Source: Aliagarivorans marinus DSM 23064
GTDB taxonomy: Bacteria > Pseudomonadota > Gammaproteobacteria > Enterobacterales > Celerinatantimonadaceae
Assembly: GCF_000429485.1 (NCBI RefSeq)
Contig: NZ_AUBY01000031.1
Location: forward strand, 1-41,863
Length of the DNA: 41,863 nucleotides
Direction of reading: 5' to 3'
Shown: positions 29,530-36,053 of the stretch, in pieces
Position numbering within the stretch: the stretch's first letter is position 1
Layout of the letters: the number at the start of each line of letters is the position of its first letter
The notes under the pieces: generated by a model
What the model was told of the DNA's origin: nothing
The model's database searches: none
What the model saw: only the letters and a program-made list of their open reading frames with translations
Position numbers and translations under genes: made by a program

Positions 29530-29890
29530 GGCTTTACTGGTGGTGGCTCATGGCAGCCGCAGAGCGCAGTCAAATCAAGAGGTGCTGGGGCTGGCAGAGT
29601 CTCTGGCCCGGCAGCTAAAACAGCAGAGCAGTGATGTGGCTCTTGTTGAAGCTGCGTTTCTGGAGCTGGCGGAGCCGCTGGTACCCAGCGCAATAGAGAA
29701 ACTGTATGCCCAAGGCTGTCGCGAGTTGGTGTTCTATCCACATTTTCTTGCGGCCGGTACTCACGTGGTAAACGATCTGCCGCGCTTAACCGAGCAGGCT
29801 AAGCAACGTTTTCCAGACCTTGAGGTTCACAGCGTTAGCCACTTGGGTGGCATGCCGGGTTTGGCGGGGTTTATTGTGGGTCAGCTATAG
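29522..29890 (+). CDS. Small CbiX/SirB-type chelatase
   Basis: The product has 122 residues from the ATG at 29522 (MTKALLVVAHGSRRAQSN), which overlaps the upstream gene by 8 nt; the GGGTGG upstream may serve as RBS. His10 in the AHGSR motif and His74 in FYPHFLAAGTH are the expected metal-binding pair of short CbiX proteins, which insert Co2+ or Fe2+ into sirohydrochlorin as dimers. The single-domain size matches archaeal-type CbiX(S). It may serve sirohaem or cobalamin synthesis; MetH in this window needs cobalamin. Confidence 0.85.
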   Translation: MTKALLVVAHGSRRAQSNQEVLGLAESLARQLKQQSSDVALVEAAFLELAEPLVPSAIEKLYAQGCRELVFYPHFLAAGTHVVNDLPRLTEQAKQRFPDLEVHSVSHLGGMPGLAGFIVGQL

Positions 29891-29913
29891 CCAACCCGCT
29901 CGCAAATAACTAG

Positions 29914-31581
29914 CTAGGCCGATATCGCCAGTACGTGTTGAGCTTGGTTCACCGCACTGATGCAGGCGCGCAGGCTGGCGCTGAGGATGTCGGTATCGAT
30001 GGCCACACCCAGATAGCGCTTGCCTTCGATTCTCGCCTCGATGTAACACACTGCCAGCGCTTTTACCCCGCGGCTTAGCGCATGTTCGCAGTAATCGGTA
30101 ATCTCAATCTCCCAGCCCAACTGCTGACGTAGCCCTTGATGCAAGGCATCCAGTGCCCCTTCGCCTTGGCCATGCACCAGGGTTTGCTGCCCGGCTTCTT
30201 TGATCACCGCTTTAAGCTGGTGCTGGTCGTCGCGCTGCACCACATCGAACTGCTCCAAGCTGTAGTGACCCGCTTGCAGGTAGTGTTTGCGGAACAGCTG
30301 CCAGATCCGCTCGGAGTTGATCTCCTCGCCACTGTCTTCGGCATCGGCCTGCACCTGTTGGCTGAACTCGATCAGTGCCCAACGCGGCAGCTTGATGCCG
30401 TAGTCGCGCTCTAAGATATAGGCAACCCCACCCTTACCACTCTGGCTGTTGATGCGGATCACCTCTTGGTAGTCTCGGCCCAGATCAGTTGGGTCGATGG
30501 GCAGGTAGGCCACATCCCAATGGGCATCGCTGCTTTGCTGGTCGAGGCATTTCTTGATGGCGTCCTGATGGCTGCCAGAGAAAGCGGTGAACACCAGCTC
30601 GCCCACGTAAGGGTGGCGAGGGTGGACCTTCAGCTGGGTGCAATCTTCTACCACCTGAACAATCTCATCCACGTTGGCTAATTCAAGTTGCGGGTCGATG
30701 CCCTGGCTGTACAGGTTCATCGCCATGGTGACGATGTCCATGTTGCCGGTACGCTCGCCGTTACCCAGCAAGGTACCTTCAACCCGGTCGGCACCGGCTA
30801 ACAGCCCTAATTCAGCGGCGGCAATGCCACAGCCGCGGTCGTTATGGGTATGCTGGCTGATAACCACGTGCTCGCGTTGAGCGATATGCTGGCAGAACCA
30901 TTCAATCTGATCGGCGTAGACGTTGGGCGTCGACATCTCCACGGTCGCGGGCAGGTTCAGAATGGTCGGATGGGCCGACAAGCCTTGCCACTCTGCGACT
31001 ACCGCATTACAGATGGCAACCGCGAACTCCAACTCGGTGCCGGTAAAGCTCTCGGGCGAGTACTGGAACTGCCAATCGGTGTCGGGGTTGGCCTCGGCGT
31101 GCTGCTTGATCCAACGTGCGCCTTGCAGGGCGATGTCGATGATTCCGTCTTGGTCTAAGCCGAACACCTTGTTGCGCTGCACCGGCGAGGTGGAGTTATA
31201 CAGGTGGACGATAGCCTGCTTGCAGCCTTTGAGTGACTCAAAGGTTTTGTCGATCAAGGCCTCGCGCGCCTGCACCAGCACCTGGATAGTGACATCTTCG
31301 GGGATCTGCTGCTCTTCAATCAACCAGCGGACAAAGTCGTAGTCCGGCTTGGAAGCGGCTGGAAAACCGACTTCAATCTCTTTAAAGCCCAGTTTAACCA
31401 ATAGCTTAAACAGTCGTTGTTTTTGCTCCACAGACATCGGTTCGATCAGTGCCTGGTTGCCATCGCGAAGATCAACGCTACACCAGCGCGGTGCTTGCTC
31501 GATTTGCTTTTCCGGCCAAGTCCGCTGAGCGATCTGCACCTGAGGAAAAGGGCGATATTTGCCGTGGTTGAACTGTGACAT
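29914..31581 (-). CDS. leuA: 2-isopropylmalate synthase, long type
   Basis: LeuA condenses acetyl-CoA with 2-oxoisovalerate, the first step of leucine synthesis. From the ATG at 31581 (AGGGAA 7 nt upstream) the product has 555 residues, longer than E. coli LeuA (523) and of the type-2 form. It has the HMGL-like barrel with RWCSVDLRDGNQALIEPM and the metal site SQHTHNDRGCG, followed by GNGERTGNMDIVTMAMNLYSQ (shown from residue GNGE; conserved in the family) and a C-terminal LeuA dimer domain for leucine feedback. No leuBCD is beside it. Confidence 0.95.
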   Translation of the reverse strand: MSQFNHGKYRPFPQVQIAQRTWPEKQIEQAPRWCSVDLRDGNQALIEPMSVEQKQRLFKLLVKLGFKEIEVGFPAASKPDYDFVRWLIEEQQIPEDVTIQVLVQAREALIDKTFESLKGCKQAIVHLYNSTSPVQRNKVFGLDQDGIIDIALQGARWIKQHAEANPDTDWQFQYSPESFTGTELEFAVAICNAVVAEWQGLSAHPTILNLPATVEMSTPNVYADQIEWFCQHIAQREHVVISQHTHNDRGCGIAAAELGLLAGADRVEGTLLGNGERTGNMDIVTMAMNLYSQGIDPQLELANVDEIVQVVEDCTQLKVHPRHPYVGELVFTAFSGSHQDAIKKCLDQQSSDAHWDVAYLPIDPTDLGRDYQEVIRINSQSGKGGVAYILERDYGIKLPRWALIEFSQQVQADAEDSGEEINSERIWQLFRKHYLQAGHYSLEQFDVVQRDDQHQLKAVIKEAGQQTLVHGQGEGALDALHQGLRQQLGWEIEITDYCEHALSRGVKALAVCYIEARIEGKRYLGVAIDTDILSASLRACISAVNQAQHVLAISA

Positions 31582-31626
31582 GGAGCGTTCCCTATATTTC
31601 AACGTCGTTTAGTAGTGATGATTGAA

Positions 31627-31683
31627 ATTATAAGAAGCAAGAAGGGGCTATTGTGTGCAAAGATAGCGCATATGCCGATTATA
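31627..31683 (-). promoter_or_regulatory. Possible leuA promoter region, two -10 boxes
   Basis: On the minus strand, TATAAT occurs at 31632-31627 and again at 31683-31678, upstream of leuA, each with only weak -35 candidates. The motif TGTGCAA occurs twice nearby on the plus strand (about 31654 and 31684). No leucine-rich leader peptide was found. Confidence 0.3.
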
Positions 31684-31735
31684 TGTGCAATAACTCTCTC
31701 GCTATCGCCACTATTCGAGCAATTGTTGCTTAGCT

Positions 31736-31765
31736 ACAAAAAAGCCAGGCGCGATGGCCTGGCTC
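31736..31765 (-). terminator. Terminator of the YfaZ-like gene
   Basis: AGCCAGGC (31743-31750) pairs with GCCTGGCT (31757-31764). On the minus strand the hairpin is followed by a run of T. It lies ~20 nt after the stop of the outer membrane protein gene and isolates it from leuA. Confidence 0.88.
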
Positions 31766-31783
31766 TTGGGTGTTAGCTGCGGC

Positions 31784-32320
31784 TTAGAAGCGGAAGCGGG
31801 CACCCAGGTAAACGCGGTTGTCGAACTTAAGATGATCGGCGCGCTCGTAGTTGAAGCGGCTTAGCTTGTAACCGGTGTACAGGTCCAGGTTGTCCATCAT
31901 CGCGTAAGAGGCTTTTACGTCCCAATCGTAGTAGCTGTCGATGCTGCTGCTTAGCAATACTGACGGCGCGTAGTGCGCGCTGGTGGCAACGCTTACTTTC
32001 GGTGCGATGAAGGTTGAGTAGTTCACACCAAAGGCTGCGCCATTGGCGTTGTCGCCGTGCCGGGCATCCAGACCAACGTACTTCATGCCCACACCAAAGT
32101 TGTGCTGATCGACGGTTTTGATCGCGCGTAGCCCGGCATTGATTAGGTTGCCGTGACGTTCGTTGTAGGTGTAATCAGCGAAAAACTGCGCGTTTGGCCC
32201 AAGCTGAGCCACCAGACCGGTAGCAACCGAGCGGTTGTTCAACTCAAGGCTAAGTTGTGAAGCATTCGCCGCGCCAGACAGAGCAACGGCGCCGGCGATC
32301 ATCAGAGCGCGTTTAAACAT
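31784..32320 (-). CDS. YfaZ-family outer membrane beta-barrel protein
   Basis: The product has 178 residues from the ATG at 32320, with GAGG 6 nt upstream. A Sec signal peptide (MFKRALMIAGAVALSGAANA) is followed by alternating hydrophobic/polar strands typical of a small barrel, ending with aromatic Phe after NRVYLGARFRF, the outer-membrane insertion signal. Length equals E. coli YfaZ (~180), a predicted porin of unknown cargo. A TATAAT at 32341-32336 (minus strand) may be its -10. Monocistronic. Confidence 0.83.
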   Translation of the reverse strand: MFKRALMIAGAVALSGAANASQLSLELNNRSVATGLVAQLGPNAQFFADYTYNERHGNLINAGLRAIKTVDQHNFGVGMKYVGLDARHGDNANGAAFGVNYSTFIAPKVSVATSAHYAPSVLLSSSIDSYYDWDVKASYAMMDNLDLYTGYKLSRFNYERADHLKFDNRVYLGARFRF

Positions 32321-32459
32321 GGGTACCTCTAAATAATTATATGGGGTTATCGATTTATCGCAGCATAACAAGCCGCTAAATCGTTAGATTCGGGGATAAT
32401 AACCTAACAGTGGGGGATCGGGCAATAATTGCCCAGTTTCATCTCGTGAAGCTGCGGGT

Positions 32460-33398
32460 TTATCTCGCGGCGGTAAAGCGATCGCAGTGGATGCGATTCA
32501 TGGCAGCTCCCGCCAAGAAGCATTGCTTACGCATCTTTTGCACGAAGCTGTCGGCGCCGCAGATAAACAGCTCCTTAGAGGCCAGATCGCTGAGCTGTTG
32601 CGTGACATAGCGGTAGATATCCTCGCCATCTTGTTGGCTGCAGGGGTGATAGCTGAGCTGCGGATACTGCTGGCTCAGAGTGCTTAAATAGTCATGCAGA
32701 TAGATATCTTGCCGCTGGCGCGCCCCCAGCACGATATCGATGTGGCCTTGGTGTTGTTGGCTCAACGCTTCACGCAAGATCCCATAAAGCGGCGAGGCGC
32801 CGGTGCCAATGCCAACCAGCAGCAAGTCTTGCTCGGGGGCCTGCGGGTTATAGCTGCATTCGCCAAAGGGGCCGGTGACGGTGATTTGATCGCCCACCTG
32901 CAACTGTTCCAACAGATAAGGGCTGAGCTGGCCGTCGGCAAGGGTTTTGATCTGCAGCTCCAGATGCTGATGCTGGCCGGGGCTGCTGGCCAGTGAATAG
33001 CTACGGGTGCAGTCGTTGGCGTGCAGGTTGATAAACTGGCCAGCCTGATAATCGAAGGGGCGGCTGAGGCTTAAGCCCAGTACTTGTTGCGAGAGCTGCT
33101 GCTTGCCCAGCACGGTTACCGAGTAGTGTGCACTGCGTTGTTCAGCGGGCATTACGTGAAGCCCTGCGTCGCTTGGGCACTGGCAGCTGAGCACATAACC
33201 GCGCTGCTTTTGCTGCGGGCTAAGCCCTTGCTGGGCCTTGGCCGGGATCTCCCCTTCCACCACCTGCATCAGACAGCTTTGGCATTGGCCACTGCGACAG
33301 CCATGGTCGATGCCATGGCCGTGGCGCAGCAGGGTATCCAGTACGCTCTCATCTTGCTGGCTTTCGTGGGCGTGTTGCTGGTAGTAGATGTGAGCCAT
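32460..33398 (-). CDS. [2Fe-2S] ferredoxin-FAD-NAD(P)H oxidoreductase
   Basis: The 312-residue product has a plant-type ferredoxin domain (about 1-85, cysteines in CRSGQCQSCLM and LSCQC), an FAD-binding domain with RSYSLASSP (about 130-140), and a NAD-binding domain with VGIGTGASPLYG (about 195) and a C-terminal ELFICGADSFVQKM. This is the layout of phenol-hydroxylase/CDP-glucoseen-type reductases, here with N-terminal ferredoxin. It is the last gene of the six-gene haem operon, 27 nt after the globin gene, so it is a plausible NAD(P)H-dependent reductase for that globin. Confidence 0.9.
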   Translation of the reverse strand: MAHIYYQQHAHESQQDESVLDTLLRHGHGIDHGCRSGQCQSCLMQVVEGEIPAKAQQGLSPQQKQRGYVLSCQCPSDAGLHVMPAEQRSAHYSVTVLGKQQLSQQVLGLSLSRPFDYQAGQFINLHANDCTRSYSLASSPGQHQHLELQIKTLADGQLSPYLLEQLQVGDQITVTGPFGECSYNPQAPEQDLLLVGIGTGASPLYGILREALSQQHQGHIDIVLGARQRQDIYLHDYLSTLSQQYPQLSYHPCSQQDGEDIYRYVTQQLSDLASKELFICGADSFVQKMRKQCFLAGAAMNRIHCDRFTAAR

Positions 33399-33425
33399 GC
33401 TGGATCCCTCCTGGTGCCGGTTTAC

Positions 33426-33782
33426 TTAACGGTTTAACACGTCGTCTTTCACTGTGTCGGCGATGGCTGCCACTTCACCGATCTTCTCTTCGCTAACACC
33501 GAGTTCGGTGAGGGTGGCAGCCAGATTCTCCACCACCGCGATATAGTGCTCCTCGGTGAGGTTCATGTGCTTATGGGCCTCACGCATATCCTTGCCGGTG
33601 TAGCCATTGGGGCCACCAAAGGCCATGGTCAGGAAGGCCTTTTGCTTCTTCGCTTGGTTGTCCATATCCACGGTATCGAAGAAATGGCTGATCCGGTCAT
33701 CCATCAATACCTTGCGATAGAAGATATCGACGGCGGCATCGACGGCTTCCTGGCCGCCTAGTTGGTCAAATAGTGATGTCAT
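33426..33782 (-). CDS. Truncated haemoglobin, group 1
   Basis: The product has 118 residues. The LGGQEAVDAAVDIFYRKVL start, the FGGPNGYTGKDM loop and the proximal His70 (MREAHKH) identify group 1. The position of distal His46 in Synechocystis GlbN is Lys46 here (NQAKKQKAF), as in the algal globin THB1, where the lysine ligates haem. Such globins bind O2 and NO and can act as NO dioxygenases if reduced. The gene lies between a cytochrome gene and a reductase gene in one operon (gaps 29 and 27 nt). Confidence 0.93.
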   Translation of the reverse strand: MTSLFDQLGGQEAVDAAVDIFYRKVLMDDRISHFFDTVDMDNQAKKQKAFLTMAFGGPNGYTGKDMREAHKHMNLTEEHYIAVVENLAATLTELGVSEEKIGEVAAIADTVKDDVLNR

Positions 33783-33811
33783 ACTCTGCTCCTTGTACTT
33801 AGTAGTCGTTA

Positions 33812-34114
33812 TCAGTCGGGAAGTTGCTTCAGCATATAGCGAATCACTTGCTCGATCTGCTGGTCATTGAGCTGGCTGCCGCCACGGGCGGGCATCAAGC
33901 CGTAACCCTCGATGGCGTGTTTGGCTAGCGTCTCAAGACCTTGCTGTTGTCTGCTCTGCCACATCTTACTATTGCCGACAATCGGGGCTCCATTGATCCC
34001 TTGGGCGTGGCAGGTTTTGCAGTTCTGTTGGTAGTCGACGGCGGCCTGTTCTAGCGCGTCATCGCCGCAAGCGATGAGCGCGCCGGCCAGCACGCTTAGG
34101 CTGACAAGTCTCAT
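33812..34114 (-). CDS. Monohaem lipoprotein cytochrome c (c5-like)
   Basis: The product has 100 residues. A lipoprotein signal ends with lipobox LIAC (Cys16). One haem c site CKTCH (Cys32, Cys35, His36) and the probable axial Met74 in YGLMPARGG give a class I, c5-like cytochrome. It would be tethered to the membrane on the periplasmic side and could shuttle electrons between the multihaem protein and other partners. The start is 4 nt after the DUF3365 gene stop, so it is cotranscribed. Confidence 0.92.
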   Translation of the reverse strand: MRLVSLSVLAGALIACGDDALEQAAVDYQQNCKTCHAQGINGAPIVGNSKMWQSRQQQGLETLAKHAIEGYGLMPARGGSQLNDQQIEQVIRYMLKQLPD

Positions 34115-34118
34115 AGGC

Positions 34119-34700
34119 CTATCCCAGTGGCACTCGGATCACCACACCGCCCATCACCTCACCCACCTTAAAGTCGGTTTTGGGCGAGTCGGGATGTTCG
34201 TTATGGCAGTTCGAGCAAGCATCGGACACCGCCACGTCTGGGTAGACTGCCGTGAAGTAATCCACCCCACCCAGCGACTCGGTGCCATAGAAGTTCTCAC
34301 CGGGGTTGTCTGAGATGAACTGTAGCCCTTCTTTCTCCATCTCGGTGCGCGGTGCGTTCTGGCTGTTCACTGGCCATAGTGACTGCAATGAGTAGGTGAA
34401 ATCATCGGTCAGCTCTGCCACCCCTTCGGCGCCCGCGCGGAACATCTGAGCGGGCAGTGGGGTGCCATCTTCCAGATCCTTCCAGTGCTCATCTGGGCTG
34501 ATCACCCCAGCACCTGCTGGGCCAAGGCGTTTGACCACCAACTTGGTGTAGTTGGTGCGGTCAGATTTCATCACTGCAAACAGTGAGTCGGTGTAGATCT
34601 TGGGTTCGATACCGACCGCTTCATCGCCACAGGCAACGATACTCAGGCAACCGGCAAGAGTGAGGGCTGTTAGCCCCAGGCGTTGTGTTTGGTACTCCAT
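34119..34700 (-). CDS. DUF3365 (Tll0287-like) haem c lipoprotein
   Basis: The product has 193 residues. Signal peptide with lipobox IVAC (Cys24). The domain resembles Tll0287-like haem proteins, with SLWPVNSQNAPRTEMEKEGL in the middle and a single haem site CSNCHNEHPDSPKTDFKVGE near residue 163, followed by GEVMGGVVIRVPL. These domains are often periplasmic sensor parts of signalling proteins; here it stands alone without a signalling module. Its ATG overlaps the stop of the 11-haem gene (TAATG), so the two are coupled. Confidence 0.87.
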   Translation of the reverse strand: MEYQTQRLGLTALTLAGCLSIVACGDEAVGIEPKIYTDSLFAVMKSDRTNYTKLVVKRLGPAGAGVISPDEHWKDLEDGTPLPAQMFRAGAEGVAELTDDFTYSLQSLWPVNSQNAPRTEMEKEGLQFISDNPGENFYGTESLGGVDYFTAVYPDVAVSDACSNCHNEHPDSPKTDFKVGEVMGGVVIRVPLG

Positions 34701-36043
34701 TACTCATCATCCTTTGTTGTGTGTTTTGGAAAGTCTCCAAGCGCCCAATCTATCGATACCACATGCTTGCTGGGCTGTGTGCTGAAGTTGTTGCGGATTA
34801 GCTGGGGGTCTGCCAAGGCGTCGATGGCAAAGCCGACACCATGGCACTGGCTGCAGACCGGTCGGATCATCTTCTCGTTGGGTCGCAGATTATCGTTTTG
34901 GTTATGCTGAACGCTGACAATCATCTGCCCATTACGCTTTTGCTCGATGCGCGGTAGGTGGCAGCTGGCGCAGCTGACCGCTTGCTCGGCCGGGATATCG
35001 CCCGCCTGCGCTTGCAGCCATAGCTGGCCATGGGGCGAGTCGAGAAAGTGCTGGCTGTGAGAGTCATTGTGGCAATCCAAGCAGGCCTCTACGGCAGCCG
35101 CTTGGCGGTCCTGGCGATGTACTTCATGGCAGCTGCCACAGCTCAGTTCGCTGTCAGCCGCCTCGGCGTGAAAGTCTAAGCTGGATTGGGCGGGGGTCAT
35201 GGGGCTTAAGCCCGCCTTAAGGCGCATGCCGTGTTTGCCGGCGAAGAAGCCCTGCTGCTCTTGCTGGTGGCAGTTGGCGCAGACCTGCATCTCGGGTGTC
35301 TCTTGCCAGGCGGTTTCCGACTCTGGCTGGTGACAGGCACTGCAGCTAACCTCGGCGTTGGCATGGGCGCTGGCTAGCCAGTCGGCAGTATGCGCCGGGT
35401 GGCGCTCCATCATCTGGGCATCGCTCAAGGTCGGTGTAAAAGCTGCTAAGTTGGCGGCCATCAAACTGGCGTGATTAGTGATAGGCAGGCTGGGGTTGCT
35501 GAGCAGCGCAGGCTCGCCAGCATGCTTAATCAGGAAGTCTTGATACAAGGCTCGGTTATCGTGGTAGTTATGGCAGCCGGCGCTGGCACAGCTGTCGAAG
35601 GCGAGATCCTGATGGCTGGGGCGCTCTTCGGCGATATCTTGGTGGCACTCAAAACAGAAATCGGCCGGTAAGGTCAGGCCCATGCTCAAGGTCTGCTCCT
35701 GTTGGTGCTCCAGGTGGCAGGAGCTGCAGTAGCGGGCATCGATAATCGCCAGGCGATCGGCATTGCGCGGGTCAGTAAACTTCGATTTCGGGTGCGAGTC
35801 ATGAGCGGCCTCGAGCTCGGCCCCGTGGCAAGACATACAAGCATCTTGCAGCACTTCCGGCCCACCAAAGGCCGAGCTGTGGCAGCTCTCACAGGCGAGT
35901 TCTATCTGGTAGTGACCATGACTCGCGGCCCCAACAATAAACGCCTGCCGGGCCTCTGGCTTGGGGCCGACCAGGCTCCAGGCGTAGTAACTGGCAATAG
36001 CAATCGATATGGCTGACCAGAGCAACCAAAGGGTTCGTTTCAC
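34700..36043 (-). CDS. Membrane-anchored 11-haem cytochrome c
   Basis: From GTG at 36043 (GAGGAA 6 nt upstream) the product has 447 residues. One uncleaved membrane helix (residues ~4-25) anchors a periplasmic domain. Ten CXXCH motifs begin at Cys51, 69, 106, 130, 234, 255, 302, 321, 358 and 397; an eleventh site, CASAGCH (Cys152-His158), has four residues between cysteines, as known from some cytochromes c3. Spacing resembles no single family I can name; NapC/NirT and decahaem MtrA are alternatives but do not fit in haem number or layout. It follows the reductase fusion by 10 nt. Confidence 0.88.
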   Translation of the reverse strand: MKRTLWLLWSAISIAIASYYAWSLVGPKPEARQAFIVGAASHGHYQIELACESCHSSAFGGPEVLQDACMSCHGAELEAAHDSHPKSKFTDPRNADRLAIIDARYCSSCHLEHQQEQTLSMGLTLPADFCFECHQDIAEERPSHQDLAFDSCASAGCHNYHDNRALYQDFLIKHAGEPALLSNPSLPITNHASLMAANLAAFTPTLSDAQMMERHPAHTADWLASAHANAEVSCSACHQPESETAWQETPEMQVCANCHQQEQQGFFAGKHGMRLKAGLSPMTPAQSSLDFHAEAADSELSCGSCHEVHRQDRQAAAVEACLDCHNDSHSQHFLDSPHGQLWLQAQAGDIPAEQAVSCASCHLPRIEQKRNGQMIVSVQHNQNDNLRPNEKMIRPVCSQCHGVGFAIDALADPQLIRNNFSTQPSKHVVSIDWALGDFPKHTTKDDE

Positions 36044-36053
36044 ATTTGGTTCC

